Assembly (NCBI GenBank): GCA_035454085.1
Contig: DAOTEJ010000020.1
Location: forward strand, 1-34,544
DNA from: DAOTEJ01 sp035454085
GTDB taxonomy: Bacteria; Pseudomonadota; Gammaproteobacteria; Burkholderiales; Burkholderiaceae_F
Length of the DNA: 34,544 bases
Reading direction: 5' to 3'
Within the stretch, counting starts at the first letter, position 1; every line of letters begins with the position of its first letter. A program made the translations under genes and the position numbers. Below are positions 8,198 through 17,173 of the stretch, in pieces. A model generated the notes under the pieces. The model saw nothing but the letters and a program-made list of their open reading frames with translations, was not told where the DNA came from and made no database searches.

Positions 8198-8693
8198 CGC
8201 CGCTCTCCAGGGTCAGGGACAGGCGGCCGTCGTCGCCGCGGGCCAGCACCACGCTCACCCCGGCGGGCACCTCGATCGTGCTGCCCACCAGGCTGGCGGC
8301 CACGGGCAGTTCGCGCCCGCCGCGGTCGACCAGCACCGCGAGGTCGATCGCCGCCGGGCGGCCATGGTCGAACAGCTCGTTCATCGCCGCGCGGATCGTG
8401 CGTCCGGTGTAGAGCACGTCGTCGACCAGCACGATGTGCGCTCCCGCCACCTCGAAGCCGATGCTGCTGGGTCGCACGTTGGCGTGCAATCCGGTGGTGT
8501 CGAAGTCGTCGCGGTAGAAGCTGGGGTCGAGCTGGCCGATGGGCGCCTCGACCTTGAGGTCGCTGCGCAGCCGCTCGGCGAGCCACACCCCGCCGGTGTG
8601 GATGCCCACCAGCCGGATGTCGCGCCCGGCGTAGCGCTCGCGCGCGTGCGCGAGCAAGGAGCGGTAGATCGCTTCCGCGTCGAGTTGGATCAT
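8190..8693 (-). CDS. pyrR: PyrR bifunctional pyrimidine operon regulator / uracil phosphoribosyltransferase
   Basis: This 167-residue protein has the PRPP-binding loop VLVDDVLYTGRTIRAAMNEL and the family segment DPSFYRDDFDTTG. In Gram-positive bacteria PyrR binds UMP and pyr mRNA to control attenuation, and it has weak uracil phosphoribosyltransferase activity. In proteobacteria its regulatory role is less clear. ATG at 8693 begins MIQLDAEAI and overlaps the ruvX stop by four bases, so it is translationally coupled. I see no PyrR-type anti-terminator or terminator hairpin before pyrB, and no room for one. RNA-based attenuation of the classic kind is therefore unlikely at this locus. Confidence 0.93.
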   Translation of the reverse strand: MIQLDAEAIYRSLLAHARERYAGRDIRLVGIHTGGVWLAERLRSDLKVEAPIGQLDPSFYRDDFDTTGLHANVRPSSIGFEVAGAHIVLVDDVLYTGRTIRAAMNELFDHGRPAAIDLAVLVDRGGRELPVAASLVGSTIEVPAGVSVVLARGDDGRLSLTLESGDA

Positions 8694-9115
8694 GATCTTT
8701 GGTCGAACCACTGTTGCAGGATGACGGCCGCGGCCGCCGCGTCGATGTCGTCGCGGTCGGCCACCACCGCCGAGGAATAGCGCTCGTCCACGCACGCCAC
8801 CGTCAGGCCCGTGCGGCCCTCGAGCTGGCGCGCGAAGCGCTCGCACTGCGCGGTCATCTCGTGGGCTGCGCCGTCCGGGTGGCGCGGCACGCCGACCACC
8901 AGCAGCGCCGGCTCCCACTCGGCGATCAGGCGCTCGACGCCCGCCCAGCGCTGGAGCTTGGTCGTCGCCTCGAAGGTGGACAGCGGCCGCGCCGCGCCGG
9001 TGAGCGCGTTGCCCACCGCCACGCCGATGCGCCGCGTGCCGAAGTCGAAACCCAGGACGATGGCCGAATCCGAAAGCGTGGCCAGAGCCGAGGCCGCGGC
9101 CCCCGCCTCAGGCAT
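8690..9115 (-). CDS. ruvX: putative pre-16S rRNA nuclease / Holliday junction resolvase-like YqgF (RuvX)
   Basis: This 141-residue protein has an RNase H-like fold. The N-terminal DFGTRRIGVAVG (24-35) carries the first acidic residue, VVGVPRHPDG is the middle motif, and VDERYSS near residue 110 plus DDIDAAAAAVIL near the end carry the later acidic residues. Members of the family process the 5' end of 16S rRNA and were earlier proposed as Holliday junction resolvases. The start at 9115 gives a short Ala-rich leader before the first strand. The coding sequence overlaps yqgE by eight bases and pyrR by four. The yqgE-yqgF pair is widely conserved in proteobacteria. Confidence 0.94.
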   Translation of the reverse strand: MPEAGAAASALATLSDSAIVLGFDFGTRRIGVAVGNALTGAARPLSTFEATTKLQRWAGVERLIAEWEPALLVVGVPRHPDGAAHEMTAQCERFARQLEGRTGLTVACVDERYSSAVVADRDDIDAAAAAVILQQWFDQRS

Positions 9116-9668
9116 GGCCCGCCTGTCCCGTCAGATTGGCGGGGTCGATGCCCAGCAGGCGCAGCGAGGCGGCAAAGCGCGCCTCGGGCGCGGTGTCGAA
9201 GATCACCGCGGAGTCGGCCACCACGGTCAGCCAAGCGTTCTGGCCGATCTCGTCCTCGAGCTGGCCCGCTCCCCAGCCGGAGTAGCCCAGGGTGACGAGC
9301 ACCTTGTCGGGGCCGCTGCCGGCGGCGATCGCCTCGAGCACGTCCTTGGAGGTGGTGAGCGCCATCGCCTCGGTGATCGGCAGCGTGGAGTTGTAGCGCG
9401 TGCCCGGCGAGTGCAGCACGAAGCCGCGCTCGGTCTGCACCGGTCCGCCGATCATCACCGGATCGTCCTTGCGCACGGCGATCTCGAGGCGCAACTCGAC
9501 CTTGTCGAACAGACCCTCGAGCGTGATGTCGCTGGGGCGGTTGATCACCAGCCCGAGCGCACCCTTGTCGTTGTGCTCGCACACGTAGACGACCGACCCG
9601 GCGAAATTCGGATCGACCATGCCCGGCATGGCGATCAGGAACTGGTGGGTCAGGTTCATGCCGGCCAT
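9108..9668 (-). CDS. yqgE: YqgE/AlgH family protein (UPF0301)
   Basis: This 186-residue protein of the UPF0301 family is probably cytoplasmic. Family features are LTHQFLIAMPGM at the N terminus, VVYVCEHNDKGALGLVINRP (about 27-46), the GGPVQTERGFVLH segment and GYSGWGAGQLEDEI near residue 130. The molecular role of the family is not established; AlgH was linked to alginate expression in Pseudomonas. ATG at 9668 is used here. A second in-frame ATG at 9659 is equally possible. The gene heads the yqgE-ruvX-pyrR-pyrB-pyrC'-plsC run and diverges from phr. Confidence 0.93.
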   Translation of the reverse strand: MAGMNLTHQFLIAMPGMVDPNFAGSVVYVCEHNDKGALGLVINRPSDITLEGLFDKVELRLEIAVRKDDPVMIGGPVQTERGFVLHSPGTRYNSTLPITEAMALTTSKDVLEAIAAGSGPDKVLVTLGYSGWGAGQLEDEIGQNAWLTVVADSAVIFDTAPEARFAASLRLLGIDPANLTGQAGHA

Positions 9669-9674
9669 GGCCGC

Positions 9675-9680
9675 ATTGTA
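9675..9680 (-). promoter_or_regulatory. candidate -10 box for the yqgE-pyr-plsC run
   Basis: TACAAT on the minus strand matches the sigma-70 -10 consensus at five of six positions. It lies inside the short dyad GCATT/AATGC (9673-9684), in the 59-base divergent gap between yqgE and phr. Transcription starting about seven bases downstream would fall on or beside the ATG at 9668. This would make the mRNA leaderless, or favour the second ATG at 9659. No clear -35 box is visible. Weak evidence. Confidence 0.35.
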
Positions 9681-9727
9681 ATGCGCAGCCCGAGCGACCT
9701 GCCCCGCCGCTGGGGCATGATCCGGCC

Positions 9728-11182
9728 ATGCTCACCTCGCCTTGCGACTCCGCCCTGGTCTGGCTGCGCCGCGACCTGCGGCTCGCCGACCACGCCCCGC
9801 TTGCCGCCGCGCTGCGCATGGCGCGCCGCGTGCATGTGGCCTTCGTGTTCGATACCGCCATCCTCGATGCCCTGCCGCGCGCCGACCGGCGCGTGGAGTT
9901 CATCCACGCCAGCCTCGCCGAGCTGGACGCGCGCCTGCGCGCTCTGGGCGGCGGCCTGATCGTGTGCCACGGCCGTGCCGCCGACGAGATCCCGGCCCTG
10001 GCGCAGCGCCTGGGAGTGGACGCGGTCTGCGCCGGGCGCGACTACGAGCCCTATGCGAGCGAGCGCGACGCCACGGTCGCGCAACGCCTCGCGGCGGCGG
10101 GGCGGCGCTGGGTGCAGATCAAGGACCACGTCGTGTTCGAGCGCGACGAACTGCTCACCGGCGCGAGGCGCCCCTACACGGTGTTCACGCCTTACAAGCG
10201 CGCCTGGCTCGCGCGCCTGGACGCGTCGGCCGTGGCCGAACACGCCGTGGACCCTGCGCCCGGCCAACTCGTCGCCCCGCCAGCCGGCACCGGCCTGCCG
10301 CCGCTCGACGCCCTGGGTTTCGCGCCCGCCGGACTGGCTCGGCTGCCCCTGCCCGCGGGCGAGGGCGGCGCGCAGCAATTGCTCGCCGACTTCCTGGCAC
10401 GCATCGACGACTACCGCGCAGCACGCGACTACCCGGCAGTGCGCGGTGTCTCCTACCTCTCGACCCACCTGCGCTTCGGCACGGTGTCGATCCGCGCGCT
10501 GGTGCGCGCGGCCAGCGCACGCCCCGCGGGGAGCGAAGGTGCGGCCACCTGGCTTGCGGAACTGGTGTGGCGCGATTTTTACCAGCAGATCCTCTGGCAC
10601 CACCCGCACGTGGTCGAGCGCAGCTTCCGCCCCGAGTACGACCGCATCGCGTGGGAGCAGGGTGAGCCAGCCGACGAGCGCTACGCCGCCTGGGAGGCAG
10701 GCCGCACCGGCTACCCGCTGGTGGACGCCGCCATGGCGCAGATCGCCCAGACGGGCTACATGCACAACCGCCTGCGCATGGTGGTGGCGAGCTTCCTGGC
10801 CAAGGACCTGGGCGTGGACTGGAGGCGCGGCGAGGCGTACTTCGCCCGCGCGCTCAACGACTTCGACCTCGCGGCCAACAACGGCGGCTGGCAGTGGGCA
10901 GCCTCGAGCGGCTGCGACGCCCAGCCCTGGTTCCGGATCTTCAACCCGGTGACGCAGAGCGAGAAATTCGACCCCGAGGGCAAGTTCATCCGCCGCTACC
11001 TGCCGCAACTCGCCCGCTTCGAGGCCAAGGACATCCACGCTCCCTGGCTCGCCAGTGCCGAGCGGCAGCGCGCCGCCGGCTGCGTGATCGGCACCGACTA
11101 CCCCGCCCCCATCGTGGACCACGCCACGGCACGCGCGGCCACGCTGGCGCGCTACGCGGTGGTCAAGGGCAGGAGCGACTAG
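9728..11182 (+). CDS. phrB: deoxyribodipyrimidine photolyase
   Basis: This 484-residue flavoprotein is predicted to use near-UV/blue light to reverse cyclobutane pyrimidine dimers in DNA. The N-terminal antenna-binding domain starts with WLRRDLRLADHAPL (12-25). The FAD-binding and DNA-binding C-terminal domain contains ELVWRDFYQQ, TGYPLVDAAM, MHNRLRMVVASFLAKDLGVDW and the strongly conserved LNDFDLAANNGGWQWAASSG segment at about 376-395, which marks class I CPD photolyases. Length is typical (450-490). It stands alone, divergent from yqgE, and its last four bases overlap the end of chpA on the other strand. The antenna cofactor (folate or deazaflavin) cannot be told from motifs. Confidence 0.96.
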   Translation: MLTSPCDSALVWLRRDLRLADHAPLAAALRMARRVHVAFVFDTAILDALPRADRRVEFIHASLAELDARLRALGGGLIVCHGRAADEIPALAQRLGVDAVCAGRDYEPYASERDATVAQRLAAAGRRWVQIKDHVVFERDELLTGARRPYTVFTPYKRAWLARLDASAVAEHAVDPAPGQLVAPPAGTGLPPLDALGFAPAGLARLPLPAGEGGAQQLLADFLARIDDYRAARDYPAVRGVSYLSTHLRFGTVSIRALVRAASARPAGSEGAATWLAELVWRDFYQQILWHHPHVVERSFRPEYDRIAWEQGEPADERYAAWEAGRTGYPLVDAAMAQIAQTGYMHNRLRMVVASFLAKDLGVDWRRGEAYFARALNDFDLAANNGGWQWAASSGCDAQPWFRIFNPVTQSEKFDPEGKFIRRYLPQLARFEAKDIHAPWLASAERQRAAGCVIGTDYPAPIVDHATARAATLARYAVVKGRSD

Positions 11183-14100
11183 GCGGGCAGCCGCTCCGCG
11201 GTGTAGCGCTTGATCAGCGCGACGAGCTCGTCCTCCTGGTAGGGCTTGCCGAGGTACTCGTTGACGCCCAGTTCGAAGGCCATCGAGCGGTGCTTTTCGG
11301 CCGTGCGCGAGGTGATCATGATGATCGGGATGTTCGCCGTGGCGCGCGAGCCACGCAGGTTGCGCGTCAGGTCGAAGCCGTCCATGCGCGGCATCTCGAT
11401 GTCCACCAGCATCACGTCGGGCTTGGCGTCCTGAAGCTGGCGCAGCGCGTCGACGCCGTCCTTGGCGAGCAGCACTTCCCAGCCCTGGCGCTCGAGCAGG
11501 CGCTGGGTCACGCGCCGCACGGTGATCGAGTCGTCCACCACCATCACCGTCGGCACGCCGCGCACCGCCGGCTCGACCGCGCTCGGCATCGCCGGCGACT
11601 TGGCCTCGAAGATCGCGGCGGGCTCGGGCGCGCGCGTGATCATCTGCACCGGGTTGAGGATCAGCACGATCTCGCCGCTGCCCAGGATGGTCGCACCCAG
11701 GATGCCGGCCAGACGCGCGACCTGCGCGCCCACCGCCTTGACCACCACTTCCTGGTTGCTCGACACCTCGTCGACCATGATCGCCAGCCGGTCATCGCCC
11801 GAGCGCACCAGCACGACGGGAATGGGCTTGTGCGGCAGCGGCGCCAGGGGCTCGTCGGCGAGCTGAGCCAAGGGGCGCAGCACCACCTGGCCGGCGGGCG
11901 GCAGGTCGATCACGCCCTCCGCGAGCGCCTGCTCCATCACCATGGGGCGCATGCGGCGCACCTGTTCGACCATCGCCGCGGGAATCGCGTAGCGGCGGTG
12001 GCCGACGGTGACCAGCACCACCTGGGTGACCGCCAGGGTCAGCGGCAGGTAGAGCGTGAAGCGCGTGCTCCGGCCAGGGTCGGTGTTGACCGTCACGCGG
12101 CCACCGAAGCCGGCCAGCTCCGAGCGCACCACGTCCATGCCCACCCCGCGACCGGCAAGCTCGGTGATCTCGTCAGCAGTGGAGAAGCCCGGCGCGAAGA
12201 TCAGGTCCATCAGCTCGCGCTCGGACATCGCCTGGCCCGGCGCCACCAGGCCGCGGGTCTCGGCGCGGGCGCGGATGCGCTCGAGCGGCAGGCCGGCGCC
12301 GTCGTCGCTGAAGTTGACGACGATCTCGTTGCCTTCCTGGCGCACCTCGATCTTGAGCTCGCCCGTCTCGGCCTTGCCGGCACGGGCGCGCGCCACGGGC
12401 GACTCGATGCCGTGCACGATCGCGTTGCGCACCAGGTGTTCGAAGGGGCCGGCCATGCGCTCGAGCACGCCACGGTCGATCTCGGTGGCGGCGCCGCGGA
12501 TCTCCAGGTGCACGCGCTTGTCGAGCTCCTTGGCCGCCTGGCGGGCCACGCGGTAGAGCCGCTCCGAGACGTTCGAGAACGGCACCAGGCGCACGCGCAT
12601 CAGCTGCTGCTGCAGCTCGCGCGTCAGGCGCGACTGCGAGGTCAGGTCCTGCTCGGCCATCTGCAGGCCCTTGAGCATGTTCCCGTGCACCAGGGCCACG
12701 TCCTCGACCGATTCGGTGAGCAGGCGGGTGAGCTCCTGCAGGCGGGTGAAGCGGTCGAATTCCAGCGGGTCGAACTTGTCGGACTCGCGCGACAGCGAGT
12801 CGCCGCGCGCGGTGATCTGCGCCTCGGCCTGGATGCTCACCTCGCGCAACTGGCCGCGCAGACGGCCGATGTTGTCGGTCAGGTCGGCCAGCGAGGCGCG
12901 CATGGTGCCGACCTCGTTCTCGAGCTTGGAACGCGCGATCGCCACCTCGCCCGCCTGGTCCACCAGGCGGTCCAGCACGTCGGCGCGCACGCGGATGAAG
13001 CTCGCCACCGCGGGTGCGGGTGCGCCGGGGGCGCGCGGCAGTTCGATCACCGGAGCGATCGCGGAGTGAGCGACCGGCGCGGGCGCGGCAGCCGCCTCGG
13101 ACGGCGCAGCGGGAGCCTGCAGGCTGTCGAACAGGGCCACGGCACGGTCGTACTGGGCGTGCAGCGCCTCGACGATCGGCTGCGGCACCCGCCCGGTCTG
13201 CGCGGCGTTCTCGATGCGCGTCTCCATGCCGTGCACCAGTTCGCCCAGGCGCATGGCCCCGGCCATGCGCGCCGAGCCCTTGACGGTGTGCAGGCGTCGC
13301 ATCAGGTCGCGCGCGGCCTCGCGGTCATCGGGCGTCTCGGCCAGCACACGCAAGGTGGCGCCGATGGCGGGCAACTGCTCGTTGCCCTCCACCAGGAAGA
13401 TCTCGAGCAGTTCGGCGTCGAGCTCGTCGACCACGGTGCTCTCGGGCTCGTCGCGGGCAATCGCGGCCACGAGTTCGGGCGCGAGTCCCGCCTCGGCCGC
13501 GGCGGGTTGCACGGCCTCGTGCGCGGGCTCGTCCGCTGCGGCGGGCTCGTGGGTCGCGGCCACGCCTTCCTCGGGCTGCTCAGGCTCGCCGAGGTGGGCG
13601 ATCGCCGCCTCGGCGGCGCGGAACTCGGCGAGGGGCTCGTAGCCCTCGGCCTCGGTGAGTTCCACGGCCTCGGCGAGCGGCGCGGGCGTGTCTTCGGCGG
13701 CAGCCAGAGCCAAGGCCTCGTCCACCTGCTCGAGCACCTGCTCGTCGATCGGCGCCGGCGCCGCGAGCTCGAATTCGCCCAGCGCCTCAGGGGCGGCGAG
13801 CGCTTCGTTGGCCGCCTGGCCGGAGCCGATGTGCTCGGCAAGCACCCCTTCGCTGGCGAGGGCGGCGGCCGGCTCGGCGTTGTCGATGTATTCCTCGTGC
13901 AGCGCCGCGTGGGCACGCACGATGGCGAGCAGGTCGGCCACCGCGCCCGCCTCGAGCGGCGCCTCGTCGGGGTATCGGCCCCCGGCGAAGGAATGGAGCA
14001 TGGCGTTCATGCGCTCGAGCGCCCGGTCGAGCGAGTCGAACTGCGCTGGCGCCAGTTCGTAGTGGCGCGTCGGCCCGAGCGTCGAGAGCTCGTGCAGCAG

Positions 14101-17061
14101 GTCGTCGAGCGGATCGGCGATCGCCAGCACCGGGGCCAGGCCCACGGTGGCGGTGATGCCGGCGAGCGAGTGCGCGCGCCGCGCCGCCTGCGCCGACACC
14201 GTGCGCGCCGGCTCGTGGCGCCACTCGGCGAAATCCTGGGCGAGCACGCGAGCGCACTCGTCGGCCTCGGACAGGAAGATCGTGTAGAGACCGTGGCTGA
14301 TCTCGAGCGGCCCGATGCGCCGCAGGTCCTCGCGCCGCTCCTCGGCCGCAGCCGGCTCTTCGAGCGCCTCCTCGACCAGCGCGGGCGTGGGCAGCGCCGC
14401 GTCCACCGCCGCGTCGAGGTCGTCGAAGTTGATGTCGGGCACCTCGACGTCCGCACCGAGCTCTTCCGGCGCGTGCGCCTCGGCGGGCGTGGGGGCCGGC
14501 GGCTCGGTGGCGGGCGCGATCGCGGATGCCACCGCGGCCTGCTCGAGGTGGAAGGCGCCGCCTTCGCGCACGCGGCCTGCCGCGGCCACCAGCGGCTCGT
14601 AGTCGAGCGCGGCCGCGGGGTCGCGCTCGATCGCATCGACCCAGCCGCTGATCAGGCTTGCCGCGCCGGCAGCGAGCTGGATGAGATCCTCGCTGGCCGG
14701 GCGCTCCTGCGCCAGCCAGAGGTTGAAGCACTGTTCGACCGCCCAGGCGCCCTCGCCGAACTGGCGCAGGCCGACCATGCGGCCCGAGCCCTTGAGGGTG
14801 TGGAAGGCACGGCGCGCGTTGGTGATGGTCGCCTTGTCGGAGGGATGGCGGCGCATCTCGGCCAGTTGCTCGTCGATCGAGACCAGCACCTCGCGGGCCT
14901 CCTCCACGAAGATGCCGAGCAGTTCAAGATCGGCCGCAGCCTGGGTGCTGGGCAGCGGCGCCGAAGGCGGCGGCGCCTCCTGCGGGCGCGGGGGTGCAAG
15001 CAGCGCCTCGAGCTCGACCGCGCAGTCCTGGCCGGCGCCGTCGCGCAGGCGAGCCACCAGCGGCTGGGCGCGCTGCGCGGTGGACTTGAGCGCGGCGTCG
15101 TCGAGGATCTCGGCCTCCTGGGACAGCAGAGGCAGCAGGCGGGCCAGTTCGTCGAGCGCCCGGGCGTCGCCCGGGGCCTCGAGCAGGCGGGTGGCGTGCC
15201 GATGGGCGGACTCGCGGTTGGCGCGGGCCACGGCCTCGACATTCTCGGCGCCGGCGCTGACGCGCGCCGGCTCGGGGGCAGGCTCGAGGGGCATCACCAC
15301 GGCAGGGACGACCAGTGCGGCCTCATCGGCCTCGTCGGTCACCTCGGGCAGCGGGGCGAGCTCGGTGGCGTACAGCCCGGTGGCGGAGTCGAAGCGGAAG
15401 CGCGCGACCGGCTGCTCGCCGCCCGAGCGCAGGCCTTCGATGAAGAATCCGATCGCCCCGAGGTTGTGGGCGACGCGGCTGAAGTCCTCGGCCACCAGGG
15501 CAGCCGCAGGATCGGCCCAGCGCCGCACCTCGGCCTGCGCCTCGCGCAAGGCCTGCGCGGGTTGCTCGTGGCCCAGCACCGCCAGCACCCCGGCCATCTG
15601 GTCGAAGCGCGCGTCGACCCCGGCCAGCTCGGCGCGCTGCCCGGGTTCGCGGAAGAAGGCATCGAGGTGCTGCTCGATCTCGTGCAGGGTGGACTGGGTC
15701 TCGGCGATCAGACTGGCGAGCGCCGAGCGATCCTGGGCGCGACGCGCCAGTTCGGTCAGCCACGGCAGCGTGTCGGGCAGCGGCTCACCGCGCGCGGCGG
15801 AGCGCAGGCGCGTGCTCATCGCGCTGGCGCGCGGCGGGTAAGCGGGATCGATCTGCGGCAGGCCCTCGGCGCCGAGTTCGACGAACAGCAGCGCCTGCGC
15901 AAGCTCCAGCGCCAGCGTGCCGCGCGCCGGCGCGGCCAGGCCCGGCCAGGCGGATCCGGCCTCCTGGATGGCGCCGATCACCTCCACCAGAGGTGCAGCT
16001 TCGAGCCGCAGCGCCGCGGTCTCGGCAAGCTTCACTTCGTGCTGGAAGGCGGCCACCTCCCCGCTGCCCTCGGCCACCGCCGACCAGGTGGTCTTGGCCG
16101 CGGCCAGCGCCTCGCGCAGCTGCTCGGCCGCGCGCGTGTCCAGGGGCGTGAGCTGGGCGTGCTCGAAGTCGGCGGGAATCAGCGCGTCGAGCGCGTACAG
16201 ATTGGCGATCTCGGCCACGCGCGGCAGTCGCCGGTCGGCACGGCCGACGAAGTAGAGCGTGTCGACCATCAGGCGCTCGGCCACGGCGCCGCTGCCCTCG
16301 ATCATGCGGCGCAGCTGCAGGTTGAGGCGGGCGAGCAGGCGCTTGAGGTCGACGTCGACCTTCAGGCTGCCCTCGGCCAGGGCCTCGAGCAGTCCGTGGG
16401 TGACCCACCAGAAGGACCGCGCGAGCCCCCGCTGGGGCAGCAGCTCGAGCTCGGCGAGCGACTCCAGCATCTGGCGGCGCGGTCCGCGATCGTCGACGTC
16501 GCGCAGGAAGCCGAGCAGGCCGGACTCGAAGCGCGCACGGCGCACGCGCAGCTCGTCGGGCGTGAGCTGCATGGCCTGCATGCGGTGGAAGGGCGGCCGG
16601 CGGGTGAGATCGGGGAAGACGAGGTCGGCAGGATGCACTCGCGCGCCGGGCACGAGTTCGAGCACCTCGCGGTAGTAGGGAAAGAGCAGCAGCGGCTGGT
16701 TCGCGCGACCGGCGAGCAGGCCCTCGAGGTAGGCGATCACGGCCTGCAGGGCGCGCTCGATCACCCGCACCGCGCCGGGCAGACAGTGCGCCGGGTCCTG
16801 CTCGAAGCGCCGCAGGGTCTGTTCGACGGCGTCGCCCACCAGCGCCACGCCGCGCAGGTCGAGCAGCTGCAGGGCGCCGTTGGCCTGGTGCACCTGCTCG
16901 CGCGCATTGCGCAGGCGATCGAGCTCCTGCTTGTGCCCCAGAAAGGCGTCGAGCGCGTCGGCCGCCTGGGCGAGCGAGGTGCGGATCTCACCGATCACCC
17001 AGGCAAGCGGGGCGATGTTCGGGGGAGTGCTGCTGGGGGATACGGCCTGGTCTTCGCTCAT
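11179..17061 (-). CDS. chpA: ChpA/PilL-type hybrid histidine kinase of the type IV pilus chemosensory system
   Basis: This 1960-residue CheA-like kinase would relay surface or chemical signals from PilJ to PilG and PilH to control type IV pili and twitching. Domains read from the N terminus: a long helical region (1-700) with Hpt-like helices, including VAHNLGAIGFF near 530 without a typical phosphohistidine site; Hpt with FHTLKGSGRM near 750; Hpt with AHSLAGITAT near 964; an Ala/Glu-rich linker (1100-1210); Hpt with LHTVKGSARM near 1257; a CheA dimerisation region (about 1365); an HATPase with HLVRNAIVHGIE near 1545, DDGAG near 1587 and GRGVGMDVV near 1640; a CheW-like domain with YAIPAAMVEQV near 1690; and a receiver (1832-1960) with the phospho-acceptor aspartate in LVDIEMPRMDG. 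It is shorter than the roughly 2470-residue P. aeruginosa ChpA. A 112-base gap separates it from pilJ upstream. Its end overlaps phr by four bases. Confidence 0.95.
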   Translation of the reverse strand: MSEDQAVSPSSTPPNIAPLAWVIGEIRTSLAQAADALDAFLGHKQELDRLRNAREQVHQANGALQLLDLRGVALVGDAVEQTLRRFEQDPAHCLPGAVRVIERALQAVIAYLEGLLAGRANQPLLLFPYYREVLELVPGARVHPADLVFPDLTRRPPFHRMQAMQLTPDELRVRRARFESGLLGFLRDVDDRGPRRQMLESLAELELLPQRGLARSFWWVTHGLLEALAEGSLKVDVDLKRLLARLNLQLRRMIEGSGAVAERLMVDTLYFVGRADRRLPRVAEIANLYALDALIPADFEHAQLTPLDTRAAEQLREALAAAKTTWSAVAEGSGEVAAFQHEVKLAETAALRLEAAPLVEVIGAIQEAGSAWPGLAAPARGTLALELAQALLFVELGAEGLPQIDPAYPPRASAMSTRLRSAARGEPLPDTLPWLTELARRAQDRSALASLIAETQSTLHEIEQHLDAFFREPGQRAELAGVDARFDQMAGVLAVLGHEQPAQALREAQAEVRRWADPAAALVAEDFSRVAHNLGAIGFFIEGLRSGGEQPVARFRFDSATGLYATELAPLPEVTDEADEAALVVPAVVMPLEPAPEPARVSAGAENVEAVARANRESAHRHATRLLEAPGDARALDELARLLPLLSQEAEILDDAALKSTAQRAQPLVARLRDGAGQDCAVELEALLAPPRPQEAPPPSAPLPSTQAAADLELLGIFVEEAREVLVSIDEQLAEMRRHPSDKATITNARRAFHTLKGSGRMVGLRQFGEGAWAVEQCFNLWLAQERPASEDLIQLAAGAASLISGWVDAIERDPAAALDYEPLVAAAGRVREGGAFHLEQAAVASAIAPATEPPAPTPAEAHAPEELGADVEVPDINFDDLDAAVDAALPTPALVEEALEEPAAAEERREDLRRIGPLEISHGLYTIFLSEADECARVLAQDFAEWRHEPARTVSAQAARRAHSLAGITATVGLAPVLAIADPLDDLLHELSTLGPTRHYELAPAQFDSLDRALERMNAMLHSFAGGRYPDEAPLEAGAVADLLAIVRAHAALHEEYIDNAEPAAALASEGVLAEHIGSGQAANEALAAPEALGEFELAAPAPIDEQVLEQVDEALALAAAEDTPAPLAEAVELTEAEGYEPLAEFRAAEAAIAHLGEPEQPEEGVAATHEPAAADEPAHEAVQPAAAEAGLAPELVAAIARDEPESTVVDELDAELLEIFLVEGNEQLPAIGATLRVLAETPDDREAARDLMRRLHTVKGSARMAGAMRLGELVHGMETRIENAAQTGRVPQPIVEALHAQYDRAVALFDSLQAPAAPSEAAAAPAPVAHSAIAPVIELPRAPGAPAPAVASFIRVRADVLDRLVDQAGEVAIARSKLENEVGTMRASLADLTDNIGRLRGQLREVSIQAEAQITARGDSLSRESDKFDPLEFDRFTRLQELTRLLTESVEDVALVHGNMLKGLQMAEQDLTSQSRLTRELQQQLMRVRLVPFSNVSERLYRVARQAAKELDKRVHLEIRGAATEIDRGVLERMAGPFEHLVRNAIVHGIESPVARARAGKAETGELKIEVRQEGNEIVVNFSDDGAGLPLERIRARAETRGLVAPGQAMSERELMDLIFAPGFSTADEITELAGRGVGMDVVRSELAGFGGRVTVNTDPGRSTRFTLYLPLTLAVTQVVLVTVGHRRYAIPAAMVEQVRRMRPMVMEQALAEGVIDLPPAGQVVLRPLAQLADEPLAPLPHKPIPVVLVRSGDDRLAIMVDEVSSNQEVVVKAVGAQVARLAGILGATILGSGEIVLILNPVQMITRAPEPAAIFEAKSPAMPSAVEPAVRGVPTVMVVDDSITVRRVTQRLLERQGWEVLLAKDGVDALRQLQDAKPDVMLVDIEMPRMDGFDLTRNLRGSRATANIPIIMITSRTAEKHRSMAFELGVNEYLGKPYQEDELVALIKRYTAERLPA

Positions 17062-17113
17062 GCTCGCCTCAGGGGCGCGCGGCGGCCCTCGGCCGTCGCG
17101 ACGTCTGCGCAGG

Positions 17114-17131
17114 CGCCGGGCAGGCCCGGCG
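17114..17131 (-). other. GC-rich hairpin between pilJ and chpA
   Basis: CGCCGGG (17114-17120) and CCCGGCG (17125-17131) form a 7-base perfect stem with a 4-base loop in the 112-base gap between the pilJ stop and the chpA start. No run of T follows on the minus strand, so this is not a good intrinsic terminator. It could adjust the ratio of the large kinase to the receptor or stabilise the pilJ mRNA end. In such GC-rich DNA a chance hairpin is quite possible. Confidence 0.3.
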
Positions 17132-17173
17132 GTCGATGATGGGGTGCACCTTGGCTCGTGCCGCGCGTGCGGA

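Noticed and set aside
10894..17139. A plus-strand open frame of more than 2000 codons antisense to chpA
   Set aside because: Its translation is dominated by His, Arg, Gly, Ala and Gln with no domains. It mirrors the codon bias of the well-supported chpA frame. In GC-rich genes the opposite strand often lacks stops.
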